64,000 nucleotides of DNA, from the NCBI GenBank assembly GCA_024234875.1, contig JACKNM010000017.1, positions 67,342 to 131,341 on the forward strand, given 5' to 3'. A program made the translations under genes and the position numbers. Each line of letters begins with the position of its first letter. The stretch's first letter is position 1. Below are positions 7,794-15,416 of the stretch, piece after piece. The notes under the pieces are model-generated. The model was not told the origin of the DNA. It saw only the letters and a program-made list of their open reading frames with translations, and did not search any database. The DNA comes from Ectothiorhodospiraceae bacterium. Its GTDB lineage: Bacteria > Pseudomonadota > Gammaproteobacteria > HK1.

Positions 7794-8644
7794 CACGGCG
7801 CGAGCAGCCGGGCGCGCGCGTCGGCCAGCCGCGTCCCGGCCTCCACCAGCCACGGGCCGGGGCATCCCCACAGCCGGTCCGGCACCTCGACGCGAGCCGC
7901 GGCACCCGGGCTCCGCGCCAGTGCGGGGTGGTCGAGCAGGGCGGCGGCGAGCGCCGGGGCACGGCCGGCACGCTCGTCGACCACCAGCAGGCGCGGCCGC
8001 AGCCACAGCACCCGCTCCAGCCCGAGCATGCCCCAGGTGTCGATCCCCGCGACGCCGGCCGCATTGGCGAGGCCGCTCGCGGCGAGCACCGCGCCGGGGA
8101 GGGTGGCCGGACCGGCGGTGAAGCCGTTCGGCCGATAGATCAGCGCGAGCGGTCGAGGCTCCACGGTGGCGACCCGGGCCAGCCCGGTGTCGATGCGACG
8201 GACCATGCGCTCCCCGGTCTCGACCCGCCCGAGCGCGGTGGCGACCGCGCGGATCTGGTCCCGCGCGTCGTCGAGGGTGGCGGCGAGCTCGAGCCGCATC
8301 ACCCGATGGCCGAGACGCTCGAGCATGGCGGTGGCGGCGCGCGCGGTGTGTCGCCCCGCGATCACCAGGTCGGGCCTGAGGGCGACGATCTCCTCCGCCA
8401 GGCCGCGGTTGAGCGGGAGCGCGGCTGCCTGCTCGGCGAGCGGCGACGATCGCGGGTCGGCGGCGAGGAAGCTCACCGAGACGAGCTGCCCCGGCGCGGC
8501 GAGCTCCAACGCGAGCAGGTCGGCGCAGAGGTTGGTGGTGACCACGCGACGCGGTGGCTCGGCGGCGGCCACCGACGCCAGCGCGAGGCAGACGGCGAGC
8601 ACCGCGCCGAGGCCGGGTCGTCGATGTCCGCCGCCGGGGCTCAC
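7793..8644 (-). CDS. btuF: cobalamin periplasmic binding protein
   Basis: A 283-residue class III substrate-binding protein with an N-terminal signal peptide (about residues 1-28, LGAVLAVCLALASVAAAEP). It then has RRVVTTNLCADLLAL, the LRPDLVIAG segment and DTWGMLGLERVLWLRP, typical of helical-backbone B12/siderophore binders. It delivers B12 to BtuCD. The start is GTG at 8644, overlapping the btuB stop (GTGA), so btuB-btuF-btuC-btuD is one tightly coupled operon behind the cobalamin riboswitch. Confidence 0.9.
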   Translation of the reverse strand: MSPGGGHRRPGLGAVLAVCLALASVAAAEPPRRVVTTNLCADLLALELAAPGQLVSVSFLAADPRSSPLAEQAAALPLNRGLAEEIVALRPDLVIAGRHTARAATAMLERLGHRVMRLELAATLDDARDQIRAVATALGRVETGERMVRRIDTGLARVATVEPRPLALIYRPNGFTAGPATLPGAVLAASGLANAAGVAGIDTWGMLGLERVLWLRPRLLVVDERAGRAPALAAALLDHPALARSPGAAARVEVPDRLWGCPGPWLVEAGTRLADARARLLAP

Positions 8645-10665
8645 CGCCCGTTGCCGAAGTCCACCGCCAGTCCGACGAACACGCCGAGCCCGGGCGCGCG
8701 GAAGCCGTAGACCTCCTCGTAGCCGTCGTCGAGCAGGTTCTCCACCCGCGCGAGCGCGCTCACCGACGGCGCGATGCGGTAGCGCCCCGCCACGTTGAGC
8801 AACGCGTAGCTCCCGAGATCGACCCGGCTCTGCGGCGTCGCGAACACGAACTCGTCGTCGACCGCGCCAGCTCCGAAGTCGAGCGACACCGACACCGCGG
8901 CGCGGTCGTCGGTGTCGCGCCAGTCGAGGCTCACGCTGCCGGTGTGCCGCGGCCGCCGCGCCTCGTCCCGGCCGTCGGACTGCTCGGCGCGCAGGAAGGT
9001 GTAGCTCGCGCTGGCACCGAGGGTCGGCGTGAGGCGCGCGCGGGCCGACAGCTCGAGCCCACGTCGGCGGCTCTCGCCGGGCAGGTTCACCGGGCTCGAG
9101 AGGAAGGTGACCGGGTCGAAGACGGTCGCCACCTCGTTGGTGAGGTCGCTCTCGAACCAGGTGACGTCGAGCACCACGCGGTCGTCGAGGAGGCGCTGCT
9201 CGACACCGACGTCCCAGCCGCGCGAGCGCTCGGGCTCGAGCGACGGATTGCCGACGAAGAACCCGGGGAAGAAGCCGAATTGCTCGAAGAAGGTGGGGTT
9301 GGTCACCCCGGTCCCGAGGCTCGCGTGCAGCCGGCTGCCGGTGCGGCGGAGATCGTAGGCGGCGGTGAGCCGGAAGGTGTCGGCGTCGGCGAAGCGCTCG
9401 TTCTCGTCGTGGCGGGCGGAGGCGCCGAGCGCGAGCCGATCGGCGATGCTCACGCGGTACTCGGCGGCGAAGCCGTAGGCGGTGGTCTCGCGGTCCTGGT
9501 CGGCCAGCGACGGGCCCGGCAGGCCTCGATTCGAGAACCGCAGTCGCTCACGCTCGGCGAGCAGGGTCAGGGCGTGACTCGCCGGCAACCCGACCTCGGA
9601 CTCGGCGAAGACGGTGGTGCGGTAGGCGATCTTGCGCCGCTCGCCCCGGGTCGAGGTGTTGCGGACGCGGTTGGCCTGGGTGGCGAGCCGCGAGCGCGTG
9701 TACCCGGTGCTCACCTCGTGCTCCCAACGGCCGTCGAGGACGCTGAAGCGCGCGCGGGCGCCGGCGTAGAGCTGGCTCACGTCGGTGTCGTTGGCGGCGT
9801 CGATCGGAAACCCCTGGGTGGGGCTGCCGGCGACGAAGTCGAAGTCGTCGAACTCGGTGTTGGCGTCGGTCGCGCGCAACGTCGCGCGCAGATCGAGCGC
9901 GTCGTCGGGCCGCAGCCCCGCGTTCAGGTTCAGGGTGAGGTTGCGGTAGCCGTCGTCCTCGCCGCCGAAGCGCGAGGCATTGACGCCCTCGGTGGTGAGG
10001 GCGGAGGCCGACAGCGCGACGTCGTGGCTCTCACCCGCGTTGCGCACCGCCGAGTGCACCCGGAAGGTGCCGTGGGCGCCGCCCTCGGCGCGACCCGAGA
10101 CCACCGTGCCCGGCTCGGCCCGGCGGGTGGTGATGTCGATGACGCCGCCGATGGCGTCGGCGCCCCACAGCGCGCTCTGCGGCCCACGCAGGACCTCGAT
10201 ACGCTCGATGTCGTCGGCGAGCATGTGGGCGAAGTCGAACTCCGACGACGACACCGGGTCGTTGACCTCGATGCCGTCGATCAGCACCAGCGTGTGGTTG
10301 GCCTCGGCGCCGCGCATGCGCACCTGGGTCTGGCCGCCGACCGGGCCGCTGCGCGACACCGCGAGGCCGGGGACCGCGCGCAGCACGTCCGAGAGCACGG
10401 GTACCTGGCGGCGCTCGATGGCCGCCCGGTCGACCACCGAGATCGCGCTGCCGACCTCGCGGGACGGTACCGGGATGGCCGCCGCGCTCACCACCGTCTC
10501 GGGCAGCAGGCGCGCGACCTCCTCGGCGGCGACCGGGACGGTCGCGGCGAGACAGAGCAACATCGCCGCCGTCGCGGTCGCGGGGCGGTCGGCGCGTGGA
10601 TGCGTTCTCGCCGGTGGGAACCCGGGCGAGGCGGGGGGCGCGGCGTGGCTTCGCGGGTGGTGCAC
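8641..10665 (-). CDS. btuB: TonB-dependent vitamin B12 receptor
   Basis: A 674-residue outer-membrane beta-barrel receptor. The GTG at 10665 is preferred because CGAGGAGGAT ends five bases upstream; an ATG at 10563 would begin inside the signal peptide. After the signal (ending near ATVPVAAEE), a TonB-box-like PETVVSAA leads into the plug domain (RQVPVLSDVLRAVPGLAVS, VLIDGIEVNDP, IERIEVLRGPQSALWGADA, GGVIDITT), then a barrel ending in an aromatic-rich strand. The cobalamin riboswitch 175 bases upstream and the downstream btuFCD identify the ligand as B12 or a related corrinoid. Confidence 0.92.
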   Translation of the reverse strand: MHHPRSHAAPPASPGFPPARTHPRADRPATATAAMLLCLAATVPVAAEEVARLLPETVVSAAAIPVPSREVGSAISVVDRAAIERRQVPVLSDVLRAVPGLAVSRSGPVGGQTQVRMRGAEANHTLVLIDGIEVNDPVSSSEFDFAHMLADDIERIEVLRGPQSALWGADAIGGVIDITTRRAEPGTVVSGRAEGGAHGTFRVHSAVRNAGESHDVALSASALTTEGVNASRFGGEDDGYRNLTLNLNAGLRPDDALDLRATLRATDANTEFDDFDFVAGSPTQGFPIDAANDTDVSQLYAGARARFSVLDGRWEHEVSTGYTRSRLATQANRVRNTSTRGERRKIAYRTTVFAESEVGLPASHALTLLAERERLRFSNRGLPGPSLADQDRETTAYGFAAEYRVSIADRLALGASARHDENERFADADTFRLTAAYDLRRTGSRLHASLGTGVTNPTFFEQFGFFPGFFVGNPSLEPERSRGWDVGVEQRLLDDRVVLDVTWFESDLTNEVATVFDPVTFLSSPVNLPGESRRRGLELSARARLTPTLGASASYTFLRAEQSDGRDEARRPRHTGSVSLDWRDTDDRAAVSVSLDFGAGAVDDEFVFATPQSRVDLGSYALLNVAGRYRIAPSVSALARVENLLDDGYEEVYGFRAPGLGVFVGLAVDFGNGR

Positions 10666-10799
10666 GGGGCATCCTCCTCGGTGTCGCGAGTGACGGGACA
10701 CGCCGGGAGGAGCACGACCACCCCGGCGACACCGAGCGTCGACCGGGTGCAAGGGGCGCACGGGGCTGACGCTCCGCGCCGCCGACACGGGGGACCGCT

Positions 10800-10824
10800 C
10801 CGCCGAAAAGAACCCGTTCGGCGG
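10800..10824 (-). promoter_or_regulatory. hairpin in btuB leader (candidate expression platform)
   Basis: CCGCCGAA at 10800-10807 and TTCGGCGG at 10817-10824 form a perfect 8-bp stem with a 9-base loop, between the riboswitch and the btuB start. No U-tract follows on the - strand. It could be part of the riboswitch expression platform or a Rho/pausing element. Confidence 0.35.
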
Positions 10825-10839
10825 GTGGGCGACGCTCGC

Positions 10840-11030
10840 GACGGCAGGTCTCCTGGCTCGCGGGTCGTCACCCGTGCCCGGCCTTCCCAGTTTCCCAGTG
10901 GCCGTCTCCACCGTCCGCTCGGGACGGGGTGGGCAGGGGCTCTCCGCTCACAGTTGCGGGTACAGCCGAGGATTTGCCGGGCATCGGCCCGGCGCACCTC
11001 GTTCCCTCTCGCTTCCCGAGGGAACCGTCG
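10840..11030 (-). promoter_or_regulatory. cobalamin riboswitch (upstream of btuB operon)
   Basis: Read on the - strand, the conserved pieces occur in order: GGGAACGAGGTGCG, a GCCGGGC...GCCCGGC stem, AAATCCTCGGCTGTACCCGC, CAACTGTGAGCGG, GGCCACTGGG, CTGGGAAGGC and the closing AGCCAGGAGACCTGCCGTC. CGACGG at 11030-11025 can pair with CCGTC at 10844-10840 (P1). It should switch off btuB and the transporter genes when adenosylcobalamin binds. Confidence 0.93.
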
Positions 11031-11111
11031 CTGGGGCCCGTTCTAGCACCGACGGCACTCACGGAGCAAGGCCCAGGTCGCGGCTCCGGTGCGAGCCGCT
11101 CGGGCGCCGAC

Positions 11112-11669
11112 TCAGCCGCCGTGGCGGCTCGCGCGCGGTCGCCAGTACACCTCGCCGTGCTCACCGATGGCGAGGCTGCGCGCGAGCACGAAGAGGTAGT
11201 CCGAGAGCCGGTTCAGGAAGCGCAGGCTCGCCGGGTTCACCGCCTCGAGCCGCGACAGCGCGAGCAGCCGCCGCTCGGCGCGGCGACACACCGCGCGCGC
11301 CACGTGGGCGGCCACCGCCGCCGGGCCACCGCCCGGCAGGATGAACTCCTTGAGCGGAGGCAGATCGCGGTTGAGGTCGTCGAGCGCGTGCTCGATGGCC
11401 TCGACGTCGGCGTCGGCGACGCTGGTCGCGCCGGGGATGGCGAGCTCACCGCCGACGTCGAACAGGCCGTGCTGGACGTCGACCAGACAGGCGCGCACCG
11501 CGTCGGGCACCGGATGGACCAGCACCGCGGCGACCTGGCTGTTCAGCTCGTCGACCGCGCCCATGGCCTCGATGCGCGCGCTGTCCTTGTCGACACGGGT
11601 GCCGTCGGCGAGCCCGGTGGTGCCGGCGTCGCCGGTGCGCGTGTAGATCTTCGAGAGCCGGTGGCCCAC
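11112..11669 (-). CDS. cob(I)alamin adenosyltransferase, PduO type
   Basis: A 185-residue PduO/MMAB-family ATP:cob(I)alamin adenosyltransferase, which makes adenosylcobalamin from imported or salvaged corrinoids. Motifs: KIYTRTGDAGTTGL (residues 7-20, ATP binding), GAVDELNS, LPPLKEFILPGG, RAVCRRAERR and FLNRLSDYLFVLAR. The start is GTG at 11669, with AGGAG six bases upstream. It lies 40 bp after the CobC-like gene on the same strand and immediately upstream of the btuB riboswitch. Confidence 0.93.
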   Translation of the reverse strand: MGHRLSKIYTRTGDAGTTGLADGTRVDKDSARIEAMGAVDELNSQVAAVLVHPVPDAVRACLVDVQHGLFDVGGELAIPGATSVADADVEAIEHALDDLNRDLPPLKEFILPGGGPAAVAAHVARAVCRRAERRLLALSRLEAVNPASLRFLNRLSDYLFVLARSLAIGEHGEVYWRPRASRHGG

Positions 11670-11709
11670 GGCGTTCTCCTGGTTTGGGTCGGGTGCCGGC
11701 GACGTCGGG

Positions 11710-12288
11710 TCAGCTGGCCGGGACGATCGTCTCCACCGACGCCCGCTCGGGCCGGTAGACGATGCGAGTAACGCTACCGTAGGCGGCCCGAACCCGGAAG
11801 GCTTGCTCCGGTGGCCGACCGAGGGCCGCGTTGACCAGGCAGCGGATCACCCCACCGTGGGTGACGACGAGGTGGCGGCGTCGGTCCGTCGCCGCGAGCT
11901 CGGCGACGAACGCCGTGGCCCGTGCCGAGACCTCGGCCACCGTCTCGCCGCCGGGGATGCGGTAGGTGGCGAGCGCGTCGCGCCAGGCGTCGATCTCGAC
12001 CCGGGGAATGTCGTCCCAGCGCCGCATCTCCCAGTGCCCGAAGTCCATCTCGGCCAGTCGCCGGTCGACCACCGGTGCCGGGTGCAGCGTCCGCGCGAGA
12101 GCGAGACAGCGCCGCGCCGGGCTCGAGTGCACGACCGCGTCGACCCGCGCCGAGCTCGGGATGTCCGCGAGCGTTCGGGCCCACGCGACGCGCCAGTCGG
12201 GCGCGAGCGGGAGGTCGGCGCGCCCGTAGCAGATCCCGCGGGCGACGTCCGGTGCGGTGTGGCGAAGGAGGTAGAGATCGAGGGTCAG
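11710..12288 (-). CDS. cobC: CobC-like alpha-ribazole phosphatase / histidine phosphatase, apparent CTG start
   Basis: A 192-residue histidine phosphatase. The catalytic RHTAP near residues 9-13, the CYGRADLPLA motif, the second-half LAEMDFGHWEMRRWDDIP and the VVTHGGVIRCL histidine motif match alpha-ribazole-5'-phosphate phosphatase, which acts in nucleotide-loop assembly of cobalamin. No in-frame ATG, GTG or TTG exists upstream of RHT for over 200 bases. The first canonical start (GTG at 12132) would delete the catalytic RH motif and 52 residues. CTG at 12288 overlaps the stop of the preceding gene (CTGA), mirroring the ATGA/GTGA junctions elsewhere, so it is proposed as the start. Confidence 0.8.
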   Translation of the reverse strand: MTLDLYLLRHTAPDVARGICYGRADLPLAPDWRVAWARTLADIPSSARVDAVVHSSPARRCLALARTLHPAPVVDRRLAEMDFGHWEMRRWDDIPRVEIDAWRDALATYRIPGGETVAEVSARATAFVAELAATDRRRHLVVTHGGVIRCLVNAALGRPPEQAFRVRAAYGSVTRIVYRPERASVETIVPAS

Positions 12289-12962
12289 AAGCGGCGCCTC
12301 AGCTCCAGCGCACCGGCCTCGCGCCGGATGTCCAGGCGCGACAGGAACGAGTTGCCGAGCAGCACCCGTGCCGGGAAGGCGCCCTCGTGGACGGCGGCCT
12401 CGACGTCCGCGATGGCGATCTCGCCGATCTTCACCTGGCGCAGTCGGACCACCCAGATCCGCGACAGCCCCGACGCCGTCGACGACACCGCCGCCGTTCC
12501 CTCGAGGCGATACGGAATGCCGATGCGGTCCGCCTCGCGGCCGCTCATCGAGACCAGCGTCGCGCCGGTGTCGACGATGAACGGGACCGGAAAGCCGTTG
12601 ATGCTCCCGGTGACCTCGTACATCCCGGTCGCGGTCGGATAGATGCGGAGCGCCGCCTGCTCGGGCGCCCGGAAACCGGTCCCGATGTGCGTGCCGAGGC
12701 GGTAGCGGCCGCGCTTGCCGTCGATCTCGAGGACCGCGGTCTCGCTGTCGGCACCGAGCAGGGCCACGCCCTCGGGGCTGCGCTCACCGACTCCCAGCAT
12801 GCGTCGCTTGCCGTCGATCATCAGCACCGCGCGGTCCTTGAACAGGCCCACCACGCTGACCTTGTCGACGCCGCGGGCGGCCTCCGGCACCGCAGTGAGG
12901 GCCGTCAGCGCGAGGCAGAGGGCGACAGCGGTGTGTCGGCCGCGGGTACGCATCGCACTCAT
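12285..12962 (-). CDS. retropepsin-like aspartic protease, clan AA, exported
   Basis: A 225-residue protein with an N-terminal signal segment (about residues 10-30) and a C-terminal single-domain retropepsin fold of the TIGR02281-like bacterial clan AA group. The active site FIVDTGATLVSMS places D131-T132-G133, and LLGNSFLSRLDI is the conserved flank. It probably acts as a homodimer in the periplasm; its substrate is unknown. ATG at 12962 overlaps the gluQ stop (ATGA). Its stop overlaps the proposed CTG start of cobC. Confidence 0.82.
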   Translation of the reverse strand: MSAMRTRGRHTAVALCLALTALTAVPEAARGVDKVSVVGLFKDRAVLMIDGKRRMLGVGERSPEGVALLGADSETAVLEIDGKRGRYRLGTHIGTGFRAPEQAALRIYPTATGMYEVTGSINGFPVPFIVDTGATLVSMSGREADRIGIPYRLEGTAAVSSTASGLSRIWVVRLRQVKIGEIAIADVEAAVHEGAFPARVLLGNSFLSRLDIRREAGALELRRRF

Positions 12963-13852
12963 CGCGAATCCAGGTCGTCGTCTTCCGGCGCAGTGTAGAC
13001 CGTGCCGGGAGCCGTCGCCGGCACCCGCGCCAGATCCCAGCTCGCCACCGCCCAGGCGAGGATCTGGTCGGCGGGGGCGCCGGCGAGCGTCGCCGGCAAC
13101 GGATGGCCGAGGAATGCCAGCACCTGCCCGAGGACGACGGGAGCGGCCAACGCGCTGGTCGGCGGTGCGCCGGTCTGCTTGCCGAGCTTGCGTCCCGCGG
13201 CATCGACGGCGACCGGCAGGTGGGCGTGGCGTGGCGGCTCCGCGCGCAGCGCGCGCCAGAGCAGGATCTGGCGCGGCGTGGAGTCGAGCAGATCGGCGCC
13301 ACGCACGACCTCGGTGACCCCCTGGTCGAGGTCGTCCACCACCACCGCGAGGTGATAGGCGTGGAGCCCGTCGGCGCGGCGGACCACGAAGTCTCCGACC
13401 TCGCGCTCGAGGTCCTGCCCGTAGGGGCCCTGGATCTGGTCGACCAGGTCGACCCGGCCGGTCACCCGCAGGCGCACCGCGCGGGCGGTGCGCCCGGCGG
13501 CGATGCCGCGGCGGCAGGTGCCGGGGTAGACGTCGCCGGCCTCGCGACGGGTGCAGGCGCACGGGAAGGTCCAGCCGTCGCGGGCGAGCTCGGCGAGCGC
13601 CGCCTCGTAGCGCGCGGTGCGGGCGCTCTGGCGCAGCACCGGCCCATCCCACTCCAGGCCGAGGCGCGCCAGCTCGCGCAGGATGGCGTCGGCAGCGCCG
13701 GCGACCTCCCGCGGGCGGTCGACGTCCTCGATCCGCACCAGCCACTCGCCACCGCGGCTGCGTGCCTGGAGGAAGCTCGCGACGGCGGCGACGAGGGAGC
13801 CGAAGTGCAGCGCACCGGTCGGGGAGGGGGCGAAGCGCCCGCGGATGGTCAC
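12959..13852 (-). CDS. gluQ: glutamyl-Q tRNA(Asp) synthetase
   Basis: A 297-residue truncated GluRS-like enzyme that attaches glutamate to queuosine at position 34 of tRNA(Asp). The HIGH-like motif is HFGS (residues 16-19); the KMSKS-like motif is KLGKQ. The zinc ligands Cys-Ala-Cys, Tyr and Cys of the family are visible around CACTRREAGDVYPGTC. No anticodon-binding domain is present, as expected. The start is GTG at 13852. The dksA-gluQ order is a widespread gammaproteobacterial arrangement. Confidence 0.94.
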   Translation of the reverse strand: MTIRGRFAPSPTGALHFGSLVAAVASFLQARSRGGEWLVRIEDVDRPREVAGAADAILRELARLGLEWDGPVLRQSARTARYEAALAELARDGWTFPCACTRREAGDVYPGTCRRGIAAGRTARAVRLRVTGRVDLVDQIQGPYGQDLEREVGDFVVRRADGLHAYHLAVVVDDLDQGVTEVVRGADLLDSTPRQILLWRALRAEPPRHAHLPVAVDAAGRKLGKQTGAPPTSALAAPVVLGQVLAFLGHPLPATLAGAPADQILAWAVASWDLARVPATAPGTVYTAPEDDDLDSR

Positions 13853-13916
13853 CGTCGGCGCGCTCGCGCGTCACCGAGCTCCCGGCGGGGAGCGCGGCGT
13901 CGCGTCGCCGGCCGCA

Positions 13917-14342
13917 TCAGCCGTACTGCTTCTCGCGGATCTCGGCCGTGACCTTGCAGTCGTAGCACAGCGTCGCGGTCGGACGCGCCTCGAGGCGACG
14001 AATGCCGATCTCCACGCCGCAGGTCTCGCAGAACCCGTAGTCGCCGGCGTCGATCGCGCGCAACGACTCGTCGATCTTGCGAATCAGCTTGCGCTCGCGG
14101 TCGCGGGTGCGGAGCTCGAGGGTGAACTCGGACTCCAGGCTCGCGCGGTCGTTCGGATCCGGGAAGTTCCCCTGCTCGACCTGCATGTGGTTCAGCGTAC
14201 GGTCGACCTCTTCCATGAGCTGGCGCTTCCAGCCCCGCAAGATGGCGCGGAAGTGGTCGGCCTGTCGGTCGTTCATGTACTCCTCGTCGGGCGCCGCCTC
14301 GTAAGGCTCGACCGCGTCGGGAGTCGTCGTGATGTCCACCAT
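13917..14342 (-). CDS. dksA: RNA polymerase-binding transcription factor DksA
   Basis: A 141-residue secondary-channel regulator acting with ppGpp on rRNA and amino-acid promoters. It has a coiled coil (about residues 25-95), then a four-cysteine zinc finger, CETCG and CYDC, and C-terminal TAEIREKQYG. The open frame continues upstream, but ATG at 14342, with AGGAG about nine bases before it, gives the family N-terminus. Length agrees with DksA (about 150). Confidence 0.96.
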   Translation of the reverse strand: MVDITTTPDAVEPYEAAPDEEYMNDRQADHFRAILRGWKRQLMEEVDRTLNHMQVEQGNFPDPNDRASLESEFTLELRTRDRERKLIRKIDESLRAIDAGDYGFCETCGVEIGIRRLEARPTATLCYDCKVTAEIREKQYG

Positions 14343-14443
14343 GCCCTTCTGCTCCTGGCGCCGCCGCCACACTCGGCCGCGGCGGCGCCCGACGTCCTGG
14401 CGCCGGATTCCGCACACCACGGCCGGACGCCCGAAGGCCGCGC

Positions 14444-14472
14444 TGTATACCAATCTTGGCGGGGGCTCGCAA
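14444..14472 (-). promoter_or_regulatory. candidate sigma70 promoter for dksA
   Basis: On the - strand, -35 TTGCGA (14472-14467) is followed by a 17-bp spacer and -10 TATACA (14449-14444), about 100 bases before the dksA start. Confidence 0.5.
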
Positions 14473-14517
14473 TGCGCCGCGTGCCGTTTCGTGCCACGGT
14501 TGGCGATTCGGTCGCGT

Positions 14518-15261
14518 CTACTGGCCCCCGCGCTCGAGCGGGCGGAGTCGCTCGACCCACAACGCGGTGGCGCCGGCGACCGCCGACGGGATCACCAGGC
14601 AGTTCAGGACCGGAATCGACAGCGCGCCCATCACCGCCGCGCCGAAGCCGAGCGACATCAGTCGTCGCTCGCGCAGACGGGCGCGTTGCTCGGGGAAACC
14701 GAGGCCGTGGTTGCCCATCGGGTAGTCGACGTACGCGAATGCCAGCATCCACGCGCCCATCGCGAACAGCCCGACCGAGGCCAGGGCGTTGACCACCGGG
14801 ATCGGCAGCAGCGCGAGCACCATCAGCGGCACCGTGCGCAGCGCGACGTAGACCAGCTTGCGCGCCTCCGATGCGAGCGTGCGGCCGAGGTCGCGCAGCA
14901 TCCGGCTCCATCCGCTCGGTGGTGGTGGCTCCCCGCGCAGCTCGCGCTCCACCGCCTCGGCCAGCAGGCCGTTGAAGGGCGAGGCGACCAGCATCGCGAC
15001 GAAGTTGAAGCCGAAGAAGATCACGCCCATCACCAGCACCGTCAGCACCGGCCAGAGCAGCCAGCGCAGCCAGTCGAGCCACTGCGGCAGCAGGCCGTCG
15101 AGCCACTGGTCGACGAGCCCGAAGCCGACCCAGGTGCCGACCCCGAACAGGGTGATGTTGACCAGCAGCGGAATGGCCACGTACCGGCGCAGCCCGGGGC
15201 GCGCCACGAGCGCAGCTCCGCGCAGTAGATAGCTCAATCCAGTCAATGGGTTGTCGTTCAC
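14518..15261 (-). CDS. cysZ: CysZ-type sulfate transporter (EI24 domain)
   Basis: A 247-residue inner-membrane protein with four to six hydrophobic segments and the EI24/CysZ hallmarks: GLSYLLRGAALVARPGLRRY, SPFNGLLAEAVE near residue 88 and FAYVDYPMGNHG. It imports sulfate for cysteine synthesis. GTG start at 15261 with no strong Shine-Dalgarno. It is divergent from smc, a common arrangement (cysZ | smc-zipA-ligA). Confidence 0.9.
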   Translation of the reverse strand: MNDNPLTGLSYLLRGAALVARPGLRRYVAIPLLVNITLFGVGTWVGFGLVDQWLDGLLPQWLDWLRWLLWPVLTVLVMGVIFFGFNFVAMLVASPFNGLLAEAVERELRGEPPPPSGWSRMLRDLGRTLASEARKLVYVALRTVPLMVLALLPIPVVNALASVGLFAMGAWMLAFAYVDYPMGNHGLGFPEQRARLRERRLMSLGFGAAVMGALSIPVLNCLVIPSAVAGATALWVERLRPLERGGQ

Positions 15262-15416
15262 GGGAGAATGCTTCGGGTCGCCGATGGCAGGGTGACGGAG
15301 GGGTGGGGCGGACGTCTCGCCGGAGTCCGCCTCGCGTCTCGATCGGGTATTCGGGAAACGCGATTAGTGTACCATTCGCGGATGCCGCACGTGCCCCGCC
15401 CGAGGACCGGCTGAAC

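Noticed and set aside
8554..11046. 830-codon plus-strand open frame opposite btuB
   Set aside because: Antisense of btuB and of the riboswitch; composition typical of a shadow frame.
14518..15261. A missing or frameshifted start for cysZ
   Set aside because: The GTG at 15261 gives the expected family N-terminus; only the Shine-Dalgarno is weak.
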